Shown here piece by piece: positions 56,055 to 64,000 of a DNA stretch of 64,000 bases. Every line of letters begins with the position of its first letter. Position 1 is the stretch's first letter. Made by a program: the position numbers and the translations under genes. The notes under the pieces were generated by a model. It made no database searches and was not told where the DNA came from. It saw only the letters and a list, made by a program, of their open reading frames with translations. The stretch comes from Paracoccus salsus. Its GTDB lineage: Bacteria > Pseudomonadota > Alphaproteobacteria > Rhodobacterales > Rhodobacteraceae. The stretch is taken from assembly GCF_021556615.1 (NCBI RefSeq), contig NZ_JAKGGD010000007.1, positions 1 through 64,000 on the forward strand. Reading direction: 5' to 3'.

Positions 56055-57446
56055 TCACCGCCGGTTGCGCGCCGCGACCAGCACGGCGAGCGCCGCCGAG
56101 GCGCGCCGTTCGCGGGCGCTGTCAGCGCGGCTGGTCAGCGCGATTGGGATACGGGCGCCAAGGGCTATTCCCGCCGCATCGGCACCCGCCAGATAGTCGA
56201 GGCTCTTGGCCAGGATGTTGCCCGCCTCAAGATCCGGGGCGATCAGGATGTCGGCCCGACCGGCGACGGGCGAGTTGATGCCCTTGATTCGTGCGGCCTG
56301 TTCGAAGACCGCATTATCCATGGCCAGCGGTCCGTCCACGTCGGCCCCGGTAATCTCTCCGCGTTCGGCCATCGCGCGTATGGCTTGGGCGGCGACCGTG
56401 GAGGGAATGTCGTCGGTCACCGTCTCGACGGCCGAAAGCAGCGCGACCCTGGGGCGCTCGATGCCCAGCGCATGGGCAAGCTCGATGGCGTTTTGCACGA
56501 TGTCGCGCATCGTATCCAGATCGGGGCGGATGTTGACGGCCGCATCCGAGACGAACAGCAGGCGCGGGTAGCCCGGCACATCCTCGATGAAGACATGGCT
56601 CATCCTGCGGGCGGTGCGCAATCCGGCAATGTCGATGACCGCGCGGAGCAGGACATCGGTATGCAGGCTGCCCTTCATCAGGGCATCACACCCACCCTCC
56701 GCGGCAAGTTGCGCGGCGGCGCTGGCCGCATCCCGGGGTTCCGGCACGTCGTGAATCCGGACACCCGACAGGTCCACGCAAGCCGCCTCGGCCGCGGCGC
56801 GTATCTTATGGCGGGACCCGAAAAGCACCGGCTCGATGAGGCCCGCCCGGGCGCTGCCGATCGCTCCTTCGATCGACGGGGCATCGACCGGATTGACGAT
56901 CGCCATGCGGATCGGACCGGCTTCACGGGCAAGATCCTCGATATGCTCGAACCGGTCGGGTGGATGTCCCGGCTCCAGGGCCACAGGGCGGCCGAAACGT
57001 CGCGACACCGCTTTCTCGGGGGCGATCACCTCGACCCGACCCGACAGGATCACCGCCCCGTCCTTCCGGCAGCACCGGCAGTCGAGCTGCACCTTGCGGG
57101 ACGCCTTGTCCACTGAAGCGACGCTGGCCTCGACAACGGCCAGGTCGCCTTGCTTCAGCACGTCGTGAAAGTCGAGCGACAGGGCGGCGAGGGATGTGCC
57201 CGGCCCGGGCAGCCGGGTGGCGATCAGGATCACCAGCAAGCTCACCGCGATCCCGCCTTGCGCCAGCGCCGCGCGGAAGATGGGATCGGAAGCCAGCGCC
57301 CGGTCGATTCCATTTTCCGAAACGTCGGCCGCGAAGGTCGTGAAGCTGCGAAGGTCGCCTGCCGGAACCCGGCGTTCGATTCTCGCGCTGTCTCCCCGCT
57401 TCAAGCTGTCGATCGGGCGGTTCGCGATGGTCTTTTCTTCGCTCAT
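56055..57446 (-). CDS. bifunctional MaoC-like hydratase / phosphate acyltransferase
   Basis: A 463-aa fusion. Residues 1-150 have the hot-dog layout of MaoC-type enoyl-CoA hydratases (FAADVSENGIDRALASDPIFRAALAQGGIAVSLL). Residues about 165-460 are a phosphate acetyl/butyryltransferase (MAIVNPVDAPSIEGAIGSA, GSLHTDVLLRAVID, VFIEDVPGYPRLLFVSDAAVNIRPDLDTMRDIVQNAIELA). The latter moves acyl groups between CoA and phosphate. The ATG at 57446 overlaps the phaC stop (ATGA). No acetate or butyrate kinase gene follows, although such a partner is common. The link to phaC suggests control of the acyl-CoA pool for PHA synthesis. Confidence 0.88.
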   Translation of the reverse strand: MSEEKTIANRPIDSLKRGDSARIERRVPAGDLRSFTTFAADVSENGIDRALASDPIFRAALAQGGIAVSLLVILIATRLPGPGTSLAALSLDFHDVLKQGDLAVVEASVASVDKASRKVQLDCRCCRKDGAVILSGRVEVIAPEKAVSRRFGRPVALEPGHPPDRFEHIEDLAREAGPIRMAIVNPVDAPSIEGAIGSARAGLIEPVLFGSRHKIRAAAEAACVDLSGVRIHDVPEPRDAASAAAQLAAEGGCDALMKGSLHTDVLLRAVIDIAGLRTARRMSHVFIEDVPGYPRLLFVSDAAVNIRPDLDTMRDIVQNAIELAHALGIERPRVALLSAVETVTDDIPSTVAAQAIRAMAERGEITGADVDGPLAMDNAVFEQAARIKGINSPVAGRADILIAPDLEAGNILAKSLDYLAGADAAGIALGARIPIALTSRADSARERRASAALAVLVAARNRR

Positions 57447-59329
57447 TTCTGCAACACGTATGTTCCGGGGGCATCGTGCAGCGGCTGGTATTTTCCCTTC
57501 CCGGTGCCCAGACTGGGCGGCTCTGTCTCGGCGCCGGACCGCTCGTTCAGCCACGCGATCAGCGCCGGCCACCACGAGCCATCGCGCTTCTCGGCCACGG
57601 TTTCCCATGTCTCGGGCGGCACATAGGGATCGTCCTGTTCGGTGGTGTGAATGTGGAACGACCGCCCCTCGTGCCCCGGCTCGCTGACGATCCCGGCATT
57701 GTGCCCGCCGCTGGTCAGCACGAAGGTCACCTGCGGTTCTGTCAGCAAATGCAGCTTGTAGACCGAGTGCCACGGCGCGATATGGTCCGAGGTGGTCGAG
57801 ACACAGAAGATCGGAACCTCGATCGCGTCGAGTGTCACCGGCTTGCCGCCGATACGGTATTGCCCCTGCGCCAACTCGTTGCCCAGATAGAGCTTGCGCA
57901 GGTATTCACTGTGCATGCGATACGGCATGCGCGTCGCGTCATCGTTCCAGGCCATGAGGTCGAACATGTCCTGGCGCTTGCCCATGAGGTATTCGTGGAT
58001 GTAACGCGACCAGATCAGATCGGCCGAGCGCAGCAGCTGAAACGCCCCCGCCATCTGCCTGGTGTCGAGATACCCCTGATCCCACATCATGTTCTCGAGA
58101 AACGAAACCTCGCTTTCACTGATGAACAATTGCAGCTCGCCGGGTTCGGTGAAATCGACCTGTGTGGCCAGCAGGGTCAGCGAGGCCAGCCTGTCCTTGC
58201 CGTCGCGCGCCATCTGGGCCGCCTTGGCCGCCATCAGCGTGCCACCCAGGCAATAGCCCATGGCATGGACCTTCTGCTCGGGCACGATCGTCTCGACCGC
58301 GCCGAAGGCCTGCTCGATCGCGTCGAAATAATCCGACATTCCCATGTCGCGATCCTCGGCGGTGGGGTTGCGCCAGGATACCATGAACACCGTGTAGCCC
58401 TGTTCGACGAGGTAGCTGACCAGCGAATTGTGCGGGCTGAGATCGAGGATGTAGTATTTCATGATCCAGGCCGGCACGATCATGATCGGCTCGGCCTTCA
58501 CCTTGTCCGTCTTCGGGGCATACTGGATCAGCTCCAGAAGCCGGGTCCGGAAGACCACCTTGCCCGGGGTTGTGGCGACATCCCGGCCCGGGATGTAATC
58601 CTCTGTTCCAACCGCCGGTTTGCCGGAAATCGCGCGCTCCCAGTCCTCCAGGAAATGCTGCATCCCGCGCATGAGGTTCGCGCCGCCCTCGTGCAGCGTC
58701 GCCTCGGCAACCTCGGGGTTGGTGGCAATGAAATTCGAGGGCGAGACCATATCCAGCATCTGCCGCGTGGCGAACGAGACGACATTCTCGTCGCTCTCGG
58801 TCACGCCGTCGATGTCGCAGGCGGCATTGTACCACCATTGCTGTGTCAGCAGAAAGCTCTGGTGCATGAGGTTGTAGGGCCAGCGTTGCCAGCCCTCGTG
58901 ATCGAAGCGGTGGTCGTGGTGCAGGGGCTCGATACAGCCCGGCGTGTTCGGGTCGCGCGCCAGCTGGTTCAGGTAAACGCCAAAGCGCATCGCCTTGCGC
59001 GCGGCCTTCTCGGCCAGCTGCACCTGCTTGCCGGGGGCGCCCATCAGGTGAATGCCCCAGGTAAAGAACGTGGATGCCAGGCCATAGGGCGTGACCCCCA
59101 GCGTGAAGCGGGCAAGATGGGCATTGAAGGCGCGATCGAGGCTCTTGGTGCTGTAGCGGTCCGGCATCTCGAGGGGAGAATGATGGACGATCTCGGGCGG
59201 TTCCGGCGCCAGTTCGCCGCGTGCCTCCGCCTTTTCATCCGCGGTCGCATCCGCGACCGGCGCAGGCTGGTCCTTGTCCTTGGGTTTCCGGTTCTCGGTC
59301 TTCTGACGGTCTGTGCGTGTCTCGGGCAT
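57443..59329 (-). CDS. phaC: class I-type polyhydroxyalkanoate synthase
   Basis: A 628-aa PHA polymerase. The lipase-box-like nucleophile is Cys360 in GYCLGG. Conserved sequence includes PAWIMKYYILDLSPHNSLVSYLVEQGYTVFMVSWRNP and the late ISTTSDHIAPWHSVYKLH-like His region. The first 60 residues are a polar extension rich in Lys, Glu and Ala, longer than in many relatives. It polymerises (R)-3-hydroxyacyl-CoA on granules. GAGGGAG precedes the ATG. It lies between phaB and the acyltransferase fusion. Confidence 0.95.
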   Translation of the reverse strand: MPETRTDRQKTENRKPKDKDQPAPVADATADEKAEARGELAPEPPEIVHHSPLEMPDRYSTKSLDRAFNAHLARFTLGVTPYGLASTFFTWGIHLMGAPGKQVQLAEKAARKAMRFGVYLNQLARDPNTPGCIEPLHHDHRFDHEGWQRWPYNLMHQSFLLTQQWWYNAACDIDGVTESDENVVSFATRQMLDMVSPSNFIATNPEVAEATLHEGGANLMRGMQHFLEDWERAISGKPAVGTEDYIPGRDVATTPGKVVFRTRLLELIQYAPKTDKVKAEPIMIVPAWIMKYYILDLSPHNSLVSYLVEQGYTVFMVSWRNPTAEDRDMGMSDYFDAIEQAFGAVETIVPEQKVHAMGYCLGGTLMAAKAAQMARDGKDRLASLTLLATQVDFTEPGELQLFISESEVSFLENMMWDQGYLDTRQMAGAFQLLRSADLIWSRYIHEYLMGKRQDMFDLMAWNDDATRMPYRMHSEYLRKLYLGNELAQGQYRIGGKPVTLDAIEVPIFCVSTTSDHIAPWHSVYKLHLLTEPQVTFVLTSGGHNAGIVSEPGHEGRSFHIHTTEQDDPYVPPETWETVAEKRDGSWWPALIAWLNERSGAETEPPSLGTGKGKYQPLHDAPGTYVLQK

Positions 59330-59373
59330 CGGGCTCCCTCATGCGTGATCGCTTTGGAACGGAGTTTAGGCGG

Positions 59374-60105
59374 CTAGCCCATGTGTAGGCCACCATTGAT
59401 TGCAAGTGTCGCCCCGGTGATGAAGCCGGCGTCGTCCGAGGCGAGGAACCGCACGCAGCGTCCGATCTCGTCGGGATCCGCCAGACGTGAAACCGGCACC
59501 ATTTCGAGGAGCTTCTTCAGCATTTCCTCGGGCACCGATGCGACCATTGCCGTGTCGGCGTAACCTGGCGCGATCGCGTTCACGGTCACACCCTGTCCCG
59601 CAGATTCGCGGGCCAGCGCGCGGGTGAAGCCCTCGATGCCGGCCTTTGCGGCGCAGTAATTCGTCTGACCTGCCTGGCCCCGCGCGGCATTGACCGACGA
59701 GATGTTGATGATCCGCCCGAAGCCGCGCTCGCGCATGCCGCCGATCACCTGCCGCGTCACGTTGAACATCGACCCCAGATCGACGCCGATCACGGCATCC
59801 CAATCCGCACGGTCCATCTTGTGAAACATGACGTCCCTGTTGATCCCGGCATTGTTGACCAGGATGTCGAGCGGTCCGATGGCCTCTTCCACTTCCTTCA
59901 GGCCCTGCACACAGGCGTCATGATCGCTGACATCCCATTCGAAGACCGGCATTCCGGTTTCTTTCGCGAAGTCGTCGGCCCGTTCGCCGGCGCCAAGATG
60001 GGCGACAGCAACGGTCACCCCCGCCGCGGAGAGGGCTCTGGCTGCCGAGGCGCCAAGGCCCTGCACGCCCCCTGTCACGAATGCGGTTCTGGTCGCGTTG
60101 GTCAT
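59374..60105 (-). CDS. phaB: acetoacetyl-CoA reductase
   Basis: A 243-aa short-chain dehydrogenase with the cofactor motif TGGVQGLGAS, NNAG, the catalytic Ser in INISSVN and Tyr/Lys in YCAAK. Sequence such as RDVMFHKMDRADWDAVIGVDLGSMFNVTRQVI is characteristic of PhaB, which reduces acetoacetyl-CoA to (R)-3-hydroxybutyryl-CoA using NADPH. The ATG at 60105 follows GGGAG, better than the frame start at 60135. phaC follows after 44 bases. Confidence 0.93.
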   Translation of the reverse strand: MTNATRTAFVTGGVQGLGASAARALSAAGVTVAVAHLGAGERADDFAKETGMPVFEWDVSDHDACVQGLKEVEEAIGPLDILVNNAGINRDVMFHKMDRADWDAVIGVDLGSMFNVTRQVIGGMRERGFGRIINISSVNAARGQAGQTNYCAAKAGIEGFTRALARESAGQGVTVNAIAPGYADTAMVASVPEEMLKKLLEMVPVSRLADPDEIGRCVRFLASDDAGFITGATLAINGGLHMG

Positions 60106-60144
60106 TCCATTCTCCCGGTTTTCCTGGTGTTTCATCGTCAGTCA

Positions 60145-60720
60145 TCATCCGTCATCACGCTCGGGCAGCCCTGCGATTCCCTGCCCTCCGGCGATGCAGA
60201 GCGTCACCAGCCCACGGCGGATGCCGTCGCGCGCCATGGGGTGCAGCAGCCCTGTGGCACCAACGGCCCCGGTTGCCCCGATCGGAGGGCCGTGCGCGAT
60301 GGCGCCGCCTTCGACAGTCACGAGGTCTTCGGACCGGCCGGGTTCGTCGGTCAGCGCAAGGGTGATGGCCGCGAACGCCTCGTTGATCCCGGCGCGCTCG
60401 ACGTCGCCCGCCGCCCAACCGGCGCGGTCGAACGCCTCGGCCCCCGATCCGGAAGCGCGGGTGACGGTCATCGCCGGAATGGAAGCGGGCAGCCCGCCGT
60501 TCAACGCGGCCTGGCGTGCGGGGTTCATCGCCGACCCGGCCTGGATCACGTTGCCGAAGACGACCGTAGCGTCCTTTTCCGGATCAAGGCCGCTGCGCCG
60601 CAGCTCCTCGCCGACGAGGCGCGCGCCAGGCCCTGACGCTGCGATCGCGTTGACGCTGCCGCCGGATCGTCCGATCGGCGTGCGGACGCAATGACACAGG
60701 ACGTCGGCGCAATCTGGCAT
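60145..60720 (-). pseudogene. thiolase remnant with in-frame internal deletion
   Basis: The 191-aa frame begins like an acetyl-CoA acetyltransferase (VLCHCVRTPIGRSGGS, NVIQAGSAMNPARQAAL). At about residue 95 it jumps to the C-terminal part (RAGWAAGDVERAGINEAFA). Roughly 200 residues are missing compared with the normal length of about 390. The nucleophile Cys is replaced (TVTRASGSG for the usual CGSG), and the catalytic His of GHP is Pro (HGPPIGATG). The last active-site Cys is kept. It looks inactive, although the ATG and a GGAA ribosome-binding sequence remain. It stands where phaA would be expected, upstream of phaB. Confidence 0.85.
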
Positions 60721-61062
60721 GGTCAGCGCTCTTTCCTTCCGGGTCTGCAACAGGCTGACATGCGCGCCAGCCGGACATCCTCGAGGCCCGTCCGGACCGT
60801 TCTCTTTCCGCCGCGTCCCGAAAGGGCGCCCCGGCGGCGTCCCGGCGGCGTCGAGCCCGACGCTAAAGGTTCATCGAGGCGACGCCATTAACGCATGTTA
60901 ATGTTTGCCGGACATGACACAGGTAACCCTTCTGGTGATGTGTCGGGACAGGTGAGGCTTTGGCCAAGCCGGTCCGGTCATGCGAATGACACGGGGCGGG
61001 CCTAGACTCGCCCGATCCGTGACTGCACCGAGAGGTCGAGATGGACGCAGAGGACCCAGTCC
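60721..61062. other. divergent intergenic region with a palindromic dyad
   Basis: The 342-base gap separates the thiolase remnant from the 218-aa hypothetical gene. Its main feature is the dyad at 60886-60903. A tiny frame at 61041-61070 (MDAEDPVHG) overlaps the start of the next gene and may be chance. No other gene is seen. Confidence 0.5.
60886..60903. promoter_or_regulatory. perfect CATTAAC-GCAT-GTTAATG palindrome
   Basis: The two 7-bp arms are exact complements around GCAT, giving a TTAAC-N4-GTTAA core of Crp/Fnr geometry. It is the best copy of the motif also seen at 54439 and 55885. Confidence 0.6.
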
Positions 61063-61719
61063 ATGGATAGTTTCGTCCTGATCGCCGAAGGCGACCCCGG
61101 ACAGGCGCCACAAGGCCGGTACGAATTCCGCATCTGGCCGCGCGTCTGGCCGCGGGCGGCAAGGCTGGTTCAGAAATCCTGGCCGCTCGCGGGCGCTGAC
61201 CGGCGATCCGACATCTACCTGTTCACGCCGCATAGCCCTCTCCGGCTGGTGAAGCTGCGCGGCGGAACGCAACTCGAAGCGAAAAGGCGGGGCCGCGATC
61301 TTGGACCGCTGCAATACTGGACACATCATTCCTATCCCCGCTTTCCGCTCTCTCATCGGGCGCTTCGGGCCCTGGCGCAGGAACTGGGGACGGCTTGCCT
61401 GCCTGCTGAAGCCGGCCTCTCGCCGGCTCATCTGGTTGCCGGTCTCGGCGCATCGGCGCCCGATGTCCTGCCGGTAACCGTGGGCAAGGCGCGGCTGCGT
61501 TTCCAGAAGGCGGGCAGCAGCCTCGAGATCTGCCATGTCGTCAGCGCCGGTCAGTCACGGCGCACGCTTGCCGTCGAGGATCCCGATCCCGACAGCGCGC
61601 TGCGGGCGCTTGACGGCCTCGGCATCGGCCACCTGCCGAACCTGTCCTACGGCGACGCGCTGTGGGCCCGGACGATACCGGTGTCCCCGACATCGACGCC
61701 TTCAAATCGAACACTCTGA
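61063..61719 (+). CDS. hypothetical protein, faintly CYTH-like
   Basis: A 218-aa soluble protein. GAGGA lies 8 bases before the ATG. The N-terminal half shows YEFRIWPR, then DIYLFTPHSPLRLVKLRGGTQLEAKRR. The alternation of basic strands recalls CYTH/triphosphate-tunnel proteins, but the EXEXK signature is absent and the match is weak. The second half has LRFQKAGSSLEICHVVSAGQ. It is followed after 12 bases by an SDR gene, so the two likely form one operon. Function unknown. Confidence 0.7.
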   Translation: MDSFVLIAEGDPGQAPQGRYEFRIWPRVWPRAARLVQKSWPLAGADRRSDIYLFTPHSPLRLVKLRGGTQLEAKRRGRDLGPLQYWTHHSYPRFPLSHRALRALAQELGTACLPAEAGLSPAHLVAGLGASAPDVLPVTVGKARLRFQKAGSSLEICHVVSAGQSRRTLAVEDPDPDSALRALDGLGIGHLPNLSYGDALWARTIPVSPTSTPSNRTL

Positions 61720-61731
61720 AAGGATGAACAC

Positions 61732-62502
61732 ATGAAACGCCTCGAAGGAAAGACCTGCATCGTCACCGGTGGTGCCCTGGGCATCGGCAAGGCCACGTGC
61801 CTGCGGCTTGCGAGCGAGGGTGCGCGCGTCGCCGTGACCGACATCGCCGACGACGACGCCAAGGCGGTCTGCGAGGCCATCGCGGCACAGGGCGACACCG
61901 CCGAATTCTGGCATCTCGATGTCAGCGACGAAGCCGAGGTGCGCGCGGTCTTCGACGCGGTCGCCGACCGCTTCGGCCAGATCGATGTCGTGGTGAACAA
62001 TGCCGGCATTTCCGGGGTCAACAAGCCCACAGACGAGATCGACGCCGACGACTGGCGCAAGGTGATCGAGGTGAATGTCAACGGCGTGTTCTATTGCACC
62101 AAGGCGGCGATCCCCCACATGAAAAAGGCGGGCGGGGGAAGCATCATCAACCTGTCCTCGATTTACGGCCTGGTCGGCGCGCCGGATCTGCCGCCCTACC
62201 ACGCCTCGAAGGGCGCGGTGCGGCTGATGACCAAGACCGATGCGCTTCTGTATGCCAGGGAAGGGATCCGCGTGAACTCGGTCCATCCGGGCTTCATCTG
62301 GACGCCGCTTGTCCAGGCGATCGCGCAGGCCTCGGATGAGGGTGAGGACGCCTTTCGCAAGGGCCTCGACGATCTTCATCCGGTCGGCCATGTCGGCGAA
62401 CCCGAGGATATCGCCGCGGGGATCGCGTATCTTGCCTGCGACGATGCGAAATTCGTGACCGGATCCGAGCTTGTGATCGATGGCGGATACACGGCGCGAT
62501 AG
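61732..62502 (+). CDS. short-chain dehydrogenase/reductase
   Basis: A 256-aa SDR. The cofactor loop reads TGGALGIGKA and the acidic Asp of TDIADDDA after the second strand suggests NAD(H). NNAG is present, and the catalytic Ser and Tyr/Lys lie in NLSSIYG and YHASK. The C-terminal ITGSELVIDGG-like end (VTGSELVIDGGYTAR) is normal for the family. AAAGGA precedes the ATG. Substrate is not clear; a 3-hydroxyacyl or sugar alcohol is possible, and the nearby PHA genes make the former attractive. Confidence 0.87.
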   Translation: MKRLEGKTCIVTGGALGIGKATCLRLASEGARVAVTDIADDDAKAVCEAIAAQGDTAEFWHLDVSDEAEVRAVFDAVADRFGQIDVVVNNAGISGVNKPTDEIDADDWRKVIEVNVNGVFYCTKAAIPHMKKAGGGSIINLSSIYGLVGAPDLPPYHASKGAVRLMTKTDALLYAREGIRVNSVHPGFIWTPLVQAIAQASDEGEDAFRKGLDDLHPVGHVGEPEDIAAGIAYLACDDAKFVTGSELVIDGGYTAR

Positions 62503-62649
62503 GCTGACCGGGTCCACGGGACGGACGGCCCATCGATGCCGCAGCGATCATGCCCGCCATGTGCGGCGCGGTTCCGGCACCGGATGCGGACCGTCACCCG
62601 CGCGGTCCGACCGCGGGGACGCTTTCTCCGGCGCGGATCCGGACCGTTC

Positions 62650-63330
62650 CCGCGGCGGGCCGGCTGAAGAAACACGGCCCCAACCGGCTTCGGAAAACAG
62701 CAGCGCCCGAGCCTGATCGTCATCCTCAGGCACCCGTTCGAAAACGTCATCGTCTGGCTTCTGGCCGGGGCTGCGGTCGTTGTTGTCCCGGTCCTGAACG
62801 GCGCGATCGGCCTTTTTACCGAACGGCGCGCGGCGCGCGCGATCGGGTGCCCGGCGAGTTTGTCGTGCTTGAGGCCGGCGACGTGGTGACGGCCGATCCG
62901 AGGCTTGTCGAGGCATCGAACCCGAAGCCCGACGAAACTGTGCTGACGGACGAGGCGGTTGCCGATGATGCCGCGTCGGGCGAGGGCATCGAAGTCGCGA
63001 CCGGCATGGCGACCGGGACCGGGCGGATCCGCGACCGCGCGCAAGGCGCCGAGGAAGAGGCGCCGCCGCTGGATCGGCGCCTGATCCGTGGGGCCCGTCC
63101 GGTCTGGCTGACGCTGGCTCTTGCGGCGCTGACGATCGCTGCGGGCATCCTGCGCGGCGACGAGATCGAGCCCGGGCAAGACGACCGTCCTGGATGGGCG
63201 TGGCCTGTCGGGGCGCTGTGCAACAATGCCGAGCTTGGCGACGGCTTCGAGGATGGCCGGGCCGGCGACCCGATGGAGATCGCGCTGCGGACGCGCGCGG
63301 TCGCCCAGTCGTGGAACGTCTTCAACCTGC
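62650..63330 (+). pseudogene. decayed P-type cation ATPase
   Basis: Fragments of a P2-type pump appear in order but in different frames. They are a GPNRL-type N-terminus (LKKHGPNRL), a first membrane segment in another frame (NVIVWLLAGAAVVVVPVLNGAIG), and the actuator region with damaged motifs (VPGEFVVLEAGDVVTADPRLVEA, then VLTDEAV for the usual LTGES). A later span follows (VWLTLALAALTIAAGILRG), and part of the N domain (ALCNNAELGDG, GDPMEIAL). The phosphorylation motif DKTGT is missing. The pieces fill only about 700 bases, so most of the gene is deleted. It is related to the intact pump at 41724-44447. Confidence 0.75.
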
Positions 63331-63334
63331 GCGA

Positions 63335-63727
63335 TCCCGAGGCGGGCCTGACCCTCCGGGAGCCGCCGGGCTCGTCCTGGCCGCGGTCGCAAGCCTCGTG
63401 CCTCTGGTTTCAAGGCAGGCCCGGATCGTCCTGAGGTTCAGGCTTTCCGCGATGGCGGGGTGAAGCCCGTCGGTCGCCGCGCGACCTGCAACGCGCGATG
63501 TGTGGCCGGCCGGCGCGGCCATGTCCCGTTCAAGCCGCTTTTGGGGCCTGAACGATCAGGGATATCGGCGTTGCCTGCGTGTCCGGTCAACGGTCGTTCG
63601 GATCGTGCGTTTCACCGCAGGGAAATGCGGCCATCCCCCGCGCTTGCAAAGCATGCGTTCCTGGGGCGATCATCGCCGACACAGAGGACGAGAGGGAGAA
63701 CATCATGTCGATTCCGGGTGTATCACC
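63335..63727. other. intergenic region, nothing recognised
   Basis: Between the ATPase remnant and the last gene. Only composition-driven open frames are seen. GAGGGAGAA near 63690 is purine-rich but too far from the next ATG to be its ribosome-binding site. Confidence 0.4.
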
Positions 63728-64000
63728 ATGGCCTATCTGAGATTCGCCGCAATGATCGCGACATCCACAGCGGCAATGTACATCATGATGTACCTTAACA
63801 CATACAGCCTTGACCATGTGTTCTGGAGCCAGACCCGCGCATGGATGGCGCTCTACATGGGGGCCGGAATGGCGGTGATCATGCTCGCCTTCATGCTTGG
63901 CATGTATAGGCATCGCACGCTCAATATCGCGATCTTTGTCGCAGCCGGACTGGTCTTCGCTTCATCGGTTTACCTGGTTCGCAGCCAGAGAACCGTTGAT
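63728..64000 (+). CDS. small membrane protein, DUF305-like N-terminal part (incomplete)
   Basis: The frame opens with an ATG at 63728 and is still open at the window end after 91 codons. It encodes three hydrophobic segments: FAAMIATSTAAMYIMMYL, MALYMGAGMAVIMLAFMLGMY and IAIFVAAGLVFASSVYLV. The sequence LNTYSLDHVFWSQTRAWMALYMG is the kind of membrane anchor found before DUF305 domains, which often accompany copper or other metal genes. The DUF305 part itself would lie beyond the window. Confidence 0.75.
   Translation, partial: MAYLRFAAMIATSTAAMYIMMYLNTYSLDHVFWSQTRAWMALYMGAGMAVIMLAFMLGMYRHRTLNIAIFVAAGLVFASSVYLVRSQRTVD

Noticed and set aside
61041-61070. A 9-codon leader peptide (MDAEDPVHG) overlapping the 218-aa gene
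   Set aside because: Its start has GAGGT upstream, but so short a frame is expected by chance and no attenuator-like codon run is present.

Overview
The window looks like chromosome from a GC-rich alphaproteobacterium, most likely a member of the Rhodobacteraceae/Paracoccaceae. Three things point there: the FNR-type narR gene divergent from a fused narK and then narGHJI, as in Paracoccus; the N-type ATPase operon; and the PHA gene content. No taxonomic marker gene is present, so the genus is left open.

Layout. (1) 1-2.8 kb is accessory DNA: a lower-GC hypothetical gene, a tRNA-Ser(GCU) whose 3' end faces that DNA, and an IS21-family element reduced to about 1.6 kb by an internal deletion in istA. 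(2) 2.9-10.9 kb is a cyanophycin-type nitrogen-storage locus. It holds cphB, cphA, an ATP-grasp ligase and a CocE/NonD (S15-like) hydrolase on the minus strand, with a divergent isoaspartyl peptidase/asparaginase. (3) 11.1-26.5 kb is one three-gene operon on the minus strand encoding unrecognised proteins of 2924, 1078 and 1107 aa. The first carries an embedded OmpA-like segment and four tandem repeats of about 150 aa; the last ends in a phospholipase-D-like fold that has lost its catalytic His/Lys. This is the best candidate for an undescribed system. (4) 27-41.6 kb is respiratory nitrate reduction: nnrS, narR, a narK1-narK2 fusion, narGHJI, a parvulin, a hemerythrin-like protein, a beta-carbonic anhydrase and a DUF2478-like protein. 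FNR-type boxes and a striking inverted repeat lie before narK. (5) 41.7-53.7 kb is ion transport: a P2-type cation ATPase, an MgtE transporter, a host-attachment-family protein and a complete N-ATPase operon (atpDCQRBEFAG). (6) 53.9-64 kb is a polyhydroxyalkanoate and redox island: a phasin-like protein, a Crp/Fnr regulator, a CBS-pair protein, a MaoC-phosphotransacetylase fusion, phaC, phaB, a decayed thiolase, a hypothetical, an SDR, a decayed P-type ATPase and the start of a small membrane protein.

The genes read as a set for low-oxygen and nutrient-imbalanced life: nitrate respiration under NarR/FNR control, an auxiliary ion-coupled ATPase and two storage polymers (cyanophycin for nitrogen, PHA for carbon). 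Three dyads with the 5-4-5 geometry of Crp/Fnr sites (TTAAC-N4-GTTAA type) lie in regulatory gaps of the PHA island and may be sites for the local Crp/Fnr protein. Three decayed genes or elements (IS21, thiolase, second P-type ATPase) show that the flanks are still being reworked.
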